Below, piece after piece: positions 33,315 to 43,000 of a stretch of DNA of 64,000 nucleotides. The DNA is taken from the NCBI GenBank assembly GCA_001898335.1, contig MKTS01000012.1:62001-126000 (forward strand), read 5' to 3'. The first letter of the stretch is position 1; every line of letters starts with the position of its first letter. The stretch comes from Mucilaginibacter sp. 44-25 (lineage in GTDB: Bacteria; Bacteroidota; Bacteroidia; Sphingobacteriales; Sphingobacteriaceae). Both the position numbers and the translations under genes were made by a program. The notes beneath the pieces are model-generated. The model did not search any database. It worked only from the letters and a program-made list of their open reading frames with translations, and had not been told where the DNA came from.

Positions 33315-34226
33315 ATGAGCGCAAAAAACATACTCATTACCGGGGGCTCGGGCCTTTTAGGCAAACAACTAACCCATGAACTTTTAAACAAAGGGTATAA
33401 CGTTAGCCACCTTAGCCGTAAACCCAATCCGAACAATACGCGTGTAAAAACATTTGTATGGGATGTTAATAAAGGAGAGATAGACCCGGCCTGTATAGAC
33501 GGTGTTGATACCATTATACACCTGGCAGGTGCGGGCATAGCTGATAAACGCTGGACAGACAAACGTAAAAAAGAGATCACTGACAGTCGCACAAAATCTA
33601 TTACTTTGGTTTATAGCCTCCTGCGAGATAACCCTCACCGCGTTAAAGCGGTAATATCCGCATCGGGCATTAATTATTACGGAGATTGCGGAGACCGTAT
33701 CCTGAACGAGGATACACCACCTGCAAATGATTTTATTGGTAACTGCTGTGTAGACTGGGAGAACGCTGTTGACCAGGGGACTGAGTTTGGCCTTCGCATC
33801 GTAAAATTTCGCACGGGTGTGGTGCTTGATAAAAAAGGGGGTGCCCTGCCCAAACTGGCCATTCCTGTTAAGCTGGGTATTGGCTCGGCGTTGGGCAATG
33901 GAAAGCAGTGGGTACCGTGGATACATACCCGCGATGTTATTGGCATGTACATCTTCGCGCTGGAGAATGAAAGACTGGCGGGCGTGTTTAACATGGTTTC
34001 GCCCTTGCCGGTTACCAACCTGCAGCTTACCCGCTCGGTGGCCGCTCAATTGAAACGGCCTTTATGGGCACCCAAGGTACCGGCGTTTTTAATCAAGCTG
34101 TTATTCGGCGAAATGGCCTCGCTTGTTTTAGGAAGCGTACGAGCTTCGGCATTAAAGATAGAGAACGAAGGCTACCAGTTTAAATACGCGGATATTGGCT
34201 CGGCATTAAAGGAAATTTATGGATAA
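33315..34226 (+). CDS. TIGR01777-family NAD(P)-binding epimerase-like protein
   Basis: A 303-residue extended short-chain dehydrogenase fold. The N-terminus has the NAD(P) loop ILITGGSGLLGKQL (GxxGxxG at about 8-14), followed by HLAGAGIADKRW (about 71-82), the hallmark of the TIGR01777/YfcH group, and SASGINYYG with the catalytic-site Tyr. The C-terminal DUF1731 part is recognisable in PLWAPKVPAFLIKLLFGEMASLVLGSVRA. The reaction is unknown. It overlaps the photolyase gene by eight bases, so the two are co-translated; YfcH-type genes are often near photolyases in Bacteroidota by my recollection. Confidence 0.9.
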   Translation: MSAKNILITGGSGLLGKQLTHELLNKGYNVSHLSRKPNPNNTRVKTFVWDVNKGEIDPACIDGVDTIIHLAGAGIADKRWTDKRKKEITDSRTKSITLVYSLLRDNPHRVKAVISASGINYYGDCGDRILNEDTPPANDFIGNCCVDWENAVDQGTEFGLRIVKFRTGVVLDKKGGALPKLAIPVKLGIGSALGNGKQWVPWIHTRDVIGMYIFALENERLAGVFNMVSPLPVTNLQLTRSVAAQLKRPLWAPKVPAFLIKLLFGEMASLVLGSVRASALKIENEGYQFKYADIGSALKEIYG

Positions 34227-35532
34227 GAAAGCACCTGTAAACGTATTCTGGTTTCGCCGCGACCTGCGGCTGGACGATAATGCCGGCTTGTACCATGCCC
34301 TTAAAGGCGAACACCCGGTATTACCCTTTTTTATTTTCGACCGCGAGATACTCGACCATCTGGAAGATAAAGATGATGCCCGGCTTACCTTTATCATGAA
34401 CGCGCTTGAGGATATGAACAAGCAACTGCATGAGCATAAGAGCGGCCTGTTGGCTTATTATGACCAACCCGAACAAGCCTGGCAAAAGCTCTTAAAAACT
34501 TATGAGGTAAAAACCGTTTACACCAACCACGATTATGAGCCTTACGCCAAAGAGCGCGATAGCCATATTGAAAAGCTCCTGAAAAAAGCCGGAGCCGAAT
34601 TAAAGACCTTTAAGGACCAGGTAATATTTGAAAAACAGGAAGTGGTAAAAGACGATGGCAAACCCTACACCGTGTTTACCCCATACAAAAACAAATGGCT
34701 GCAAAAGCTCAAACCGTTTTATTTAAAGGCATATCCAACTCATAAATATTTTAAGCAGCTACTGCACTTTAAAGCACCGGAGCTACCATCGCTTAAAGAA
34801 ATGGGCTTTGAGAAGAGCAGCCTGCAACTTCCGGATAAAAAGTATAAAGATATTATAGCCGACTACGGCGAAACGCGCGATATACCGGCAATAAAAGGCA
34901 CTTCGCATATTGGGCCACATTTGCGTTTTGGTACGGTAAGCATAAGGCAGTGCGCTACTGATGCCCACAAAGCACATGATAAAACCTGGTTGAATGAACT
35001 GATATGGCGCGAGTTTTATTCCATGATCTTGTACCATTTTCCGCAAACGATGGATCATGCTTTCAGGCCCGAATACGACCGCATTAAATGGCTCAATGAC
35101 GAAAAGCAGTTTAAGGCCTGGTGCGAGGGTAAAACAGGCTTCCCGCTGGTAGATGCAGGCATGCGCGAACTAAATGCTACCGGCTTTATGCACAACCGCG
35201 TGCGTATGGTTACCGCAAGTTTCTTAAGTAAAGACCTATTGATAGACTGGCGATGGGGCGAGCGCTACTTTGCCCGCAAACTGCTGGATTATGAGATGGC
35301 CAGCAATGTTGGCGGCTGGCAATGGGCAGCCGGCAGCGGTACCGATGCCGCGCCATACTTCAGGATATTTAACCCCGACAGCCAAACCAAAAAGTTTGAC
35401 CCCAAACTGCAGTATATCAAAAAATGGGTTCCGGAATATGCTGATTTCAGCAAATATCCAAAACCCATTATTGACCACGCCTTTGCCCGCGAACGCTGTT
35501 TAAAAGCGTTCAAAGAAGCATTGAGTAAGTAA
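34219..35532 (+). CDS. phrB: Class I deoxyribodipyrimidine (CPD) photolyase
   Basis: A 437-residue class I photolyase, which repairs cyclobutane pyrimidine dimers with blue light and FAD. It begins VNVFWFRRDLRLDDNAGLYH; the FAD domain shows ELIWREFYSMILYHFP, GFPLVDAGMRELNATGFMHNRVRMVTASFL and MASNVGGWQWAAGSGTDAAPYFRIFNP. The length and last helix match classic PhrB. It overlaps the TIGR01777 gene by eight bases. The window thus holds two different photolyase-family proteins, one DASH and one class I. Confidence 0.95.
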   Translation: MDKKAPVNVFWFRRDLRLDDNAGLYHALKGEHPVLPFFIFDREILDHLEDKDDARLTFIMNALEDMNKQLHEHKSGLLAYYDQPEQAWQKLLKTYEVKTVYTNHDYEPYAKERDSHIEKLLKKAGAELKTFKDQVIFEKQEVVKDDGKPYTVFTPYKNKWLQKLKPFYLKAYPTHKYFKQLLHFKAPELPSLKEMGFEKSSLQLPDKKYKDIIADYGETRDIPAIKGTSHIGPHLRFGTVSIRQCATDAHKAHDKTWLNELIWREFYSMILYHFPQTMDHAFRPEYDRIKWLNDEKQFKAWCEGKTGFPLVDAGMRELNATGFMHNRVRMVTASFLSKDLLIDWRWGERYFARKLLDYEMASNVGGWQWAAGSGTDAAPYFRIFNPDSQTKKFDPKLQYIKKWVPEYADFSKYPKPIIDHAFARERCLKAFKEALSK

Positions 35533-36492
35533 TTATGGTTGCGTCACCTGCGTAACCTGCATCTCAAAATGCAAAATAGAATTTGGAGGTATAGTATTGT
35601 ATCCGCTAACACCATAACCCAACGATGAGGGTATATACACGGAAAGTGATGTGCCAGTAGCGGCGTATTTTTTTAATGGGTCTTTAAATCCTGTGACTGC
35701 TCCAAAAATACCTTGAAATGTAGCAGCGGTTGTAATGCTGCCATTATCAAAATAGACACCATTTAAAAAAGAACCGGCGTAGGTCATGCTTACATTGGAG
35801 TAATCTCCAATTTCGCCTACTGTTCCCGTGCCCGGGGTAATCACCTTGTAGTAATAACCTAAGGGATCTTTAGTGTAACCGTTTATTACATTATTGGCGG
35901 TCAGGTAATTTCTGATCACCAGATCATCATAAGCATTCTGGTCTTTTATCACATTCACATAAATATCCAGGCTTTGGTTACCTGCAATGCGGGTATTGGT
36001 ATTGGTAATACTACCTGATCCATAGCCCCTGGTACCATATGCCAAACGTGAGGGTATCAGCACGCGCATGCTGCTGCCTTTATATTTTAAAATATTGTGG
36101 ATGGCCAGTTGCAGCCCCGATGGCAATGCAAACCCGGTTATGGCTGCCGGGTTGGTTAAATGGCCCAGAAAATCATACCGCCTGTTAGCTATAGTATCGC
36201 CAACAGCAAATTTGCCATCCATAGAACGGATAGTATATACAATAGATACCTGGTCCGAGTACTTTAAAGTATCACCCTTCCCCTGGCCTATTATTTTATA
36301 ATAAATGCCCGAGTTACCATCACTCAAAGTAGTGGTATCCTTGGTAAAGCCGGTAAGGCTGTTGGCCGTCATGTAGCTTTGTATCTGCTGGTCGTCGTAT
36401 TGCTTTATGTCAAGCTCGTTTTGGTCATTCTTTTTACAGGCGGTTAAAGCGGCAAACGCGATGAGCAAAAAAGTAAAAAATCTATGTTTCAT
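35533..36492 (-). CDS. Lipoprotein with two FKBP-type peptidyl-prolyl isomerase domains
   Basis: A 319-residue lipoprotein; the signal peptide ends in the lipobox LTAC (C19), followed by KKNDQ. Two FKBP domains are visible: about 70-180 (DTLKYSDQVSIVYTIRSMDG, LQLAIHNILKYKGSSMRVLIPSRLAYG) and about 205-316 (GDYSNVSMTYAGSFLNG, GFKDPLKKYAATGTSLSVYIPSSLGYG, ILHFEMQV). Each domain keeps the IPSxLxYG tail, though active-site aromatics are only partly kept, so isomerase activity is possible but not assured. Likely a periplasmic folding factor anchored to a membrane. It starts six bases after the preceding FKBP gene. Confidence 0.88.
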   Translation of the reverse strand: MKHRFFTFLLIAFAALTACKKNDQNELDIKQYDDQQIQSYMTANSLTGFTKDTTTLSDGNSGIYYKIIGQGKGDTLKYSDQVSIVYTIRSMDGKFAVGDTIANRRYDFLGHLTNPAAITGFALPSGLQLAIHNILKYKGSSMRVLIPSRLAYGTRGYGSGSITNTNTRIAGNQSLDIYVNVIKDQNAYDDLVIRNYLTANNVINGYTKDPLGYYYKVITPGTGTVGEIGDYSNVSMTYAGSFLNGVYFDNGSITTAATFQGIFGAVTGFKDPLKKYAATGTSLSVYIPSSLGYGVSGYNTIPPNSILHFEMQVTQVTQP

Positions 36493-36498
36493 TTAAAA

Positions 36499-37005
36499 TC
36501 AGTTCGTTATATCTAAAAGTTCTATCTCAAAATCAACCACACTGTTCTTTGGCAGGCCAATCCCCGGCTGGTCATAAGGCCCATACGCATAACGTGATGG
36601 AGAGAGGATACGTATTTTTCCGCCCTTTTTTATTTCAGGTATAGCCAGGCGCCAGGCCGGCATTACCTCGCCCAAAGTAAATGACGGATGAAAATCATTG
36701 CTCTGCGCGAACAATTTTCCCGTGGTCAATATTTTAGCAGTGTAATCAATCGTTACACGGGTAGAGTTGGTAAACAGGTCGTTGCCGCTGCCCGGTTCCA
36801 GTACAATATAATAAATACCGGTTGCCACGTTAGCGCTATCTACCTGCTTAACGCTTCCGCGCAGGTTATTATCATCAATATACTTTTGTATAATACCATC
36901 ATCAACCACCGCCTGTTGCCTTTGCAGGGCTACCGCATCGTAGCCTTTTTTACAACCGGCAAATAGCGCGGCGAACAATAATAATATCAGCAGTAACCTG
37001 TTCAT
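36499..37005 (-). CDS. FKBP-type peptidyl-prolyl isomerase lipoprotein
   Basis: A 168-residue lipoprotein with lipobox FAGC (C18) and one FKBP domain (about 60-166): TRVTIDYTAKILTTGKLFAQSND, TLGEVMPAWRLAIPEIKKGGKIRILSPSRYAYGPYDQPGIGLPKNSVVDFEIEL. The N-terminal linker QRQQAVVDDGIIQKYIDDNNLRG resembles the equivalent part of the downstream two-domain protein (DDQQIQSYMTANSLTG), showing common ancestry. It probably assists proline isomerisation of exported proteins. First gene of a two-gene leftward operon. Confidence 0.9.
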   Translation of the reverse strand: MNRLLLILLLFAALFAGCKKGYDAVALQRQQAVVDDGIIQKYIDDNNLRGSVKQVDSANVATGIYYIVLEPGSGNDLFTNSTRVTIDYTAKILTTGKLFAQSNDFHPSFTLGEVMPAWRLAIPEIKKGGKIRILSPSRYAYGPYDQPGIGLPKNSVVDFEIELLDITN

Positions 37006-37092
37006 GAATTTCGCAACCGCAAATTTATTGTTTTATATGGCAAAAACAGCAGCTTAACACTTTTTAACACATGCGGGTATTAAATAGCGCTG

Positions 37093-37533
37093 TCAGGGTT
37101 TGTAATTGAGGGTAAGCTGATTGATCTTTTTAAGCATTTCGGTAAGGTACTGCTTGTCCGCGTCGCTGATGTGGGCGTTAAGGTAATTGTTAAATTGCTT
37201 TACCACATTTTTTGCCAGCTGCCGTTTTTCCTTACCCAGATCAGTAAGGTATATTTTTACAGAGCGCTTATCGCCCTGGTTTGATGCCCGGTAAATGAGC
37301 CCCGATTGCTCCAGCTGATTAAGCATGCGCGACAAGCTGGTCGACTTAAGGCCAAGCAGCGCCGCCGCCTGTGAAACAGTAGTGCCTTCCTCATCAATAT
37401 TTATGAGCAGGTAACCGATAGACTGGGTAATGCCAAATTCGGTAACTATCTGGTTGTAACGATTAGCAACCGTTTGCCAAACTATCTTTAAAAAATAATC
37501 AATAGTTTCCTGCTGTTTTACATTGCTCCGCAT
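37093..37533 (-). CDS. MarR-family transcriptional regulator
   Basis: A 146-residue winged-helix regulator of the MarR type. The core reads AALLGLKSTSLSRMLNQLEQSGLIYRASNQGDKRSVKIYLTDLGKEKR: a recognition helix, then the wing with the conserved D-R. Dimerisation helices occur at both ends. I chose the ATG at 37533 (MRSNVKQQETIDYF) over an in-frame TTG at 37542. It lies alone, and no ligand or target is apparent; MarR proteins usually control an adjacent efflux or stress gene. Confidence 0.92.
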   Translation of the reverse strand: MRSNVKQQETIDYFLKIVWQTVANRYNQIVTEFGITQSIGYLLINIDEEGTTVSQAAALLGLKSTSLSRMLNQLEQSGLIYRASNQGDKRSVKIYLTDLGKEKRQLAKNVVKQFNNYLNAHISDADKQYLTEMLKKINQLTLNYKP

Positions 37534-37655
37534 ATAGCACAAACATAATATTTTTAACGGTATATCTTTAGCAATGAGTTTAAAGTAAAAGCTATAAGGT
37601 TGATATAGCTATTGGAAGCTGCACCTATTTTAACTTTTAAATTTTGAATTTTTAC

Positions 37656-39335
37656 TTAATAGCCATTTGTTGTATCATCCCCCCTTGGGTCGGCGCCGCC
37701 CTGGTAGCCTGCCGGGGTCAGCAATATAGCATCTACCCTGCCAATGGCGCCACGCGGAACTACTTTGTATCCTTTTTGCTGTAACAATAATATCGTCGCC
37801 TCGTTAAACGCGCCTTTTTCGGCTTCTACCTCATCGGGCAGCCACTGGTGGTGGAAACGTTTCGCGGCTACAGCTTCCTGCATATTTTTATCAAATTCAA
37901 TTACGTTAAGTATCGTCTGGAAAACCGACGTGATAATGGTTGAACCTCCGGGGGTGCCTACTACCATAAACAGCTTTCCATCTTTTTCGAGGATAGTGGG
38001 CGTCATGCTGGATAGCATGCGCTTACCCGGCTGTATACTGTTGGCTTTACCGCCGATAAGGCCATACATGTTAGGCACACCCGGCTTGGAGCTAAAATCG
38101 TCCATCTCGTTGTTGAGCAAAAAGCCCGCGCCGCCTACAAATATCCTGGAACCGAAGGTATCGTTAAGTGTGGTGGTTACCGATACGGCGTTACCATCGC
38201 CATCAACAATAGAATAGTGGGTGGTTTGCTCGCTTTCATAACCCGGGAACGTTCCGGGTTGTATGGCTGCGCTTGGGGTTGCGGCGTCCCAGCTAAAATT
38301 TTTCATTCGGGCATCCATATAGGCCGGCTCGATCAAGCCGCTTACCGGAACTTTAAAAAAATCAGGGTCGCCCAAGTATTTAGACCGATCGGCGTATACC
38401 CTGCGTTCGGCCTCCACCATTAGCCTTACCGTACTATCGGTATTAAAACCCCAACGGTGCAGGGGGTATTTCTCCACCGCGTGCATCAATTGCAATAAAG
38501 CCACACCGCCGCTTGAAGGTGGCGGCATGGTGATGATGTTGTATTGCTTATAACTCCCGGTAAGCGGTTTACGCCATACGGAATGATAGTTTTTTAAATC
38601 GGCAGCAGTAACCAGGCCACTCCCCTTTTTCATCTCGGCAACAATTAAGCCGGCCACAGGGCCGCTGTAAAAGCCCTCACGGCCCTTATCGCGTATGCGT
38701 TCAAGGGTATGGCCAAGGTCTGTTTGTACCAGCACATCTCCCTCTGCCCAGCCACCCGTTTTAAGCAAATAGCTTTTGCCAGGGTTACGTGCCGAAAAAT
38801 CGCCCGAAGAACGGTTAAGGTCGCTTGCCAGTCTTTTGGTGACCTTAAACCCTTTAAGGGCAAGCTCAACAGCGGGCTGCACCAGCGAGGCCCATTTGAG
38901 TTTTCCATATTTTTGATGGGCAGTAAACATGCCATCTACTGCTCCGGGCACGCCCGATGCCTGGTGGGTATAGGTACTTTTGCCGGGGATAATATTTCCG
39001 GCAGCATCCTGGTACATTTTTTCTGATGCAGCAGCCGGGGCCTTTTCCCTAAAATCGAGTGTATTTGCGGCACCGCCTGCCTGGCGGTACACCATAAAAC
39101 CACCGCCACCAATGTTACCCGCCTGCGGGTGCGTAACGGCCAGCGCGAATTGTACGGCCACCATAGCGTCAACCGCATTACCGCCTCTTTTTAACACATC
39201 CACACCAATTTTTGAAGCATCCGGATAGGCGCAAACCACCACACCATGCGGGTATACCTGCTGCTGCGCCTCGGCCGTATTTAAACCTCCCACTATACCT
39301 GCCAACACGTAAAATATAATGCGCCTATAGTTCAT
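37656..39335 (-). CDS. ggt: Gamma-glutamyltransferase (glutathione hydrolase)
   Basis: A 559-residue exported enzyme that hydrolyses or transfers the gamma-glutamyl group of glutathione and similar compounds in the periplasm. A Sec signal peptide (to about residue 24, AEAQ) precedes the large subunit; the autoprocessing site is ESEQ-TTHYSIVD with nucleophile T371, and the small subunit has DDFSSKPGVPN and GSTIITSVFQTILNV. The TTH motif and FREKAP (about 96-101, glutamyl-binding Arg) are intact, so it should mature normally. Family-typical length. It stands alone, with no terminator visible nearby. Confidence 0.95.
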   Translation of the reverse strand: MNYRRIIFYVLAGIVGGLNTAEAQQQVYPHGVVVCAYPDASKIGVDVLKRGGNAVDAMVAVQFALAVTHPQAGNIGGGGFMVYRQAGGAANTLDFREKAPAAASEKMYQDAAGNIIPGKSTYTHQASGVPGAVDGMFTAHQKYGKLKWASLVQPAVELALKGFKVTKRLASDLNRSSGDFSARNPGKSYLLKTGGWAEGDVLVQTDLGHTLERIRDKGREGFYSGPVAGLIVAEMKKGSGLVTAADLKNYHSVWRKPLTGSYKQYNIITMPPPSSGGVALLQLMHAVEKYPLHRWGFNTDSTVRLMVEAERRVYADRSKYLGDPDFFKVPVSGLIEPAYMDARMKNFSWDAATPSAAIQPGTFPGYESEQTTHYSIVDGDGNAVSVTTTLNDTFGSRIFVGGAGFLLNNEMDDFSSKPGVPNMYGLIGGKANSIQPGKRMLSSMTPTILEKDGKLFMVVGTPGGSTIITSVFQTILNVIEFDKNMQEAVAAKRFHHQWLPDEVEAEKGAFNEATILLLQQKGYKVVPRGAIGRVDAILLTPAGYQGGADPRGDDTTNGY

Positions 39336-39527
39336 ATTGATCTAATGTTTTTGGGCAAGATAAGTGATTTATCAGCCAAAACCATAGCCATAAAAGCCAT
39401 TTTTTTACCACTGATTTTGAGCTAAATGCCTTATCATTGCACATTTTATTAGCCCGTTTACAGCATAAATAAAGCTTTATGCCGTTACTTATGGAAACTT
39501 TTTTACAATAAACAGCATCTTAACAAC

Positions 39528-40022
39528 ATGAAAAAATTTCTCCTTTCCGCATTTGCGATATGCACTTTAGTACTGATGGCCGGGCGCCTGCAAGCCCAGG
39601 ATTACAAGACAGCCGTAGGGCTTAAGTTTGGGGGCTACGAGAACGGCCCTTCCATTAAATATTTCATGAATGAGGGTACCGCGCTCGAGGGTATTATAGG
39701 CCTGCGCAGCCACGGCGTAGTTTTTTCGGGCTTGTATGAGTTACACCAACCCGCTTTTAACACCAGCGGCTTAAAGTTTTACTATGGTTTTGGCGCGCAC
39801 CTGGGTAGCGTAGGCAGTGGTGTTTACAAACGTTTTGGCGGTGATGATAAGATCTATAACGACAGCCACCTACTCTTAGGTGCCGATGCCGTGCTGGGGC
39901 TGGAATATAAAATAGCCGAAGCGCCTATAGCCATAAGCCTTGACCTTAACCCACGCGTTGAACTGGCCACAGGCCCCTTCTTTGACGTGGCACCGGGCCT
40001 GGGCATTAAGTATACCTTTTAG
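39528..40022 (+). CDS. Small exported beta-barrel-like protein
   Basis: A 164-residue protein with a clear Sec signal peptide (MKKFLLSAFAICTLVLMAGRLQAQ) and a mature part of alternating strands: KTAVGLKFGGYENGPSIKYF, GTALEGIIGLRSHGVVF, LKFYYGFGAHLGSV, LLGADAVLGLEYKI and a final strand ending in Phe (GLGIKYTF), the usual outer-membrane insertion signal. This looks like an eight-stranded OmpA/OmpX-like barrel. Function unknown. It ends at a strong terminator shared with the convergent protease. Confidence 0.78.
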   Translation: MKKFLLSAFAICTLVLMAGRLQAQDYKTAVGLKFGGYENGPSIKYFMNEGTALEGIIGLRSHGVVFSGLYELHQPAFNTSGLKFYYGFGAHLGSVGSGVYKRFGGDDKIYNDSHLLLGADAVLGLEYKIAEAPIAISLDLNPRVELATGPFFDVAPGLGIKYTF

Positions 40023-40036
40023 TATTTTTATATCTA

Positions 40037-40071
40037 AACAGAAACGGCCCGCTTGGCGGGCCGTTTCTGTT
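40037..40071. terminator. Bidirectional terminator overlapping the stop of the S8 protease
   Basis: AACAGAAACGGCCCGC (40037-40052) pairs with GCGGGCCGTTTCTGTT (40056-40071) over 16 bp with a TTG loop. Its right arm covers the first two bases of the complement of the protease stop codon (40070-40072). There is no long T run after it, but the stem is very stable and lies between convergent genes. Confidence 0.8.
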
Positions 40072-43000
40072 AGTGGGCAATAATAAGTTTATGCCCGTAT
40101 TGCTTTTGCCCCAACTGCACTCTCAGGACATAAGTACCCGGCAACTGGTTGGCGGTGTTGATATTGATACTAAAATTACCTGCCGTAACTTTCTGGCTGG
40201 TTTGGTAAACCACCACACCAGATGTATTTACCAGGGATAATTTCATCAGGTCATCAGCTTTGGCCACAAAAACCACATTTACATTATCATTGGCCGGTAC
40301 AGGGAACAGGGTAAGCCCTATTTCGCTGTTTTTATCGGGATTTTTGGCTGCCAGGGCATATTTAAACTCGTCCGACTCTGTGATACAACCTGTGTTAAGC
40401 GTTACCTGTACTTTATAATTGCCGCTAACCAATGGGATATATGTAGCAGCTGTAGCGCCGTCAATAGCCACACCGTTCAGGAACCACTGGTTGCCTTCGC
40501 CGCTATTTGATTTCAGCATATCGTTATCTTGCGTTATGGTTGGCTTGCTCACATTAACCACCACGCGTTGGGTAGACGCACAACCCGGGCTGCGCACCTC
40601 CATATCGTAAAAATAGTAGTAAAAGTTACGGTAATAGCTGGTATCGGCGCTGTTTTGGTCAGACACGGCTGTATTACCGGCAATTTTAATAACATCACCT
40701 ATCGCGAAAGGATAACCGCTTACAGGCCCCCTGTTGCGGTATAACGACGCGCCTGCCTCAAAAGTTGGCGTAATGGTGTAATTACCAGCGGCTGGCAGCA
40801 ATAGGTTTAAAGTATAGCGTTTACCTTTGTCAAGCGGATCATCAGGCAATTCGGTAGGGAACGCGGCGGCGGTTGAAGTGGTCCTGGTGGCGGTTACATT
40901 TAGCCTTACAGTGGCTACCACTTCGCCGTTATCATTAGTGGCGGTGAAGGTTACACGCCCCGGCGTGCCTACATATAGCCTTGCGCTTTCAATGGTAATA
41001 GCCGCTCCCGTACGAATGCGCACACCCGATGTATACTGGTTGTAACCACCTGTAGGGGCGGCATTTTTGTTAAAGAGGCCCAGCCTTCCGCTAAAATCAT
41101 TTAAGCCCGCGTAATATTGATTATTAACCGGTGGTGTAGTAACCGTTGCGGTTGATCCTGCGCCTACCGGCACGGTAGCCTTTGGCGAAGTGTACCAGAA
41201 CAGTTGCCCATCACCCGTACCGCTAAGCTGGTAAGCCTGGGTGTTAACGCAGTAAAAACCCGTGGCCGATGGCGCCTGAGGTGGTGTACCCACCGTTATA
41301 CTATCTGTAACAGAATTATTTGATGGAATGGGGTCATTTGCCAGGCCGGTAACCGCCGTTACAGTGTAGGTAGTACCAGTAACCGTATTAAACTGGCCGC
41401 TAAGCGTAAAATCTGTTTCTTCTTCGGGAGACAGGGTGCCTGTGTACGTTTCATTAAAAACTACCGGCGTAACGCCAGGTGCATTTACCGTTACCTTAAC
41501 AGGGATATTGCTGATAGAAGCGCTTCCAAAGTTTTTTAAGCGTACGGTTACGGCTACCGCTTTATCGCAGGTAACACCGTCCGTACCGTTCAGGATGGCT
41601 ATGGCGCCGGCATCAACAGCCGGTTTAAGGAACTGCACGCGGTAGTCCTGCGTTTCGCCTTTAGCATAGTTTCCGCAGGGTGATATGGTAGCTGCATCGC
41701 TGGTTTCAACCAATACAATACGCAGCAAAGTAGTATTGCCTGGCACAGCGTTGCCAGGCACGGTTAAGTTACCTGTAAATGTACCGGGGCCGTTGATAAC
41801 ACCCGTGGTAGCCACCGTTTCGGTATTATCGAAAACGCCATCGCCATTCCAGTCTACAAATATCTTAGCCGCTTTGTTGAAATTCCCCCCGCAAGTACCC
41901 AAACTCAAACCGTATGGATAAGTTTTGCCTACCTCAAGCTGTATGGCATTGTCGGTATCATCCGTATACCCGGTACAGCCGGGCGCGCCATTCTTATTAA
42001 TGTTGGAAAGGGTAAAATTGGTGATCTTGGAATCGACAGCCGACACCGGTGCCGACGCGCAATATGGGCTGCCGCCTACACCGGTAGCAATAAGCGAATA
42101 AGCCTGCAAGCCGTTACGCAGGGTACCTTTATGCGATATGGTAATGGTATATTTTTTTCCCGGCACCGCGTTAGGAATGTATACCTGCTCTATGTTATCC
42201 CTGATGTTATCGCCATTGGTAGCTGCCGCCGATGGATTATCGGGCGAAAGCACCCAGGGGGTATATGTTGTGCTGCCATCACTGATGCGAATGTCAAGGT
42301 CATTCACCAGCTTTGGCGTGCGGTCGTTGATCGTGGTACCGGTGGTTGGTATGCCCTCAGGGTCGGTCCACGAAATACTTACCGAGAGTGGGCCATTACC
42401 CGAAGCGATGATATCACGCTTAGTTACCTGTCCCTGATTCAGCGTATTTTCCGCTATGATACTTTTAACGCCATTATCTGTAATGGCCTGCGCCGCCTTG
42501 CGCATGTCCAGCAAACCCCAGCCGTAAATATAATCGGGACCAACGTTGCCCGCGTCAAATGCCGTGTGGCAGGCCAGCCCTTTCAGGGTGGCGGCACGCA
42601 TGAAGTTCCCTGAGTTTTTTTGAGCGTAATATTCCTGTAGCAGGTATAATGATCCTGTGATGTTAGGTGCTGCCATAGACGTACCCGACAGGTACAAGTA
42701 ATAACTGGAGTTTTGCGCCCCGGTTGAATAGATATTCTCGCCATCGCCTACAATATCGGGCTTCACCCGCCCGTCATCCGTTGGCCCCCAGCTGCTGAAG
42801 TAAGAGGTGCTGATATCCTGGCGGTTTACCGCCCCGTTGGGCTGCGCCCCTACCGACCCAACCGTTAATATATTTTTGGCCGTGCCTGTAGTGGTGATCA
42901 CATCATAGCCGTTATTGCTGCTGATGTTTGCCGGGCGCGGGCCTTTGTTAATAAAAGTAGGATCGGTACGGCTGGTATAACCATAATAGGTACTGCCTAC

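Noticed and set aside
33384..34049. 221-codon minus-strand frame
   Set aside because: Antisense shadow of the TIGR01777 gene with low-complexity content.
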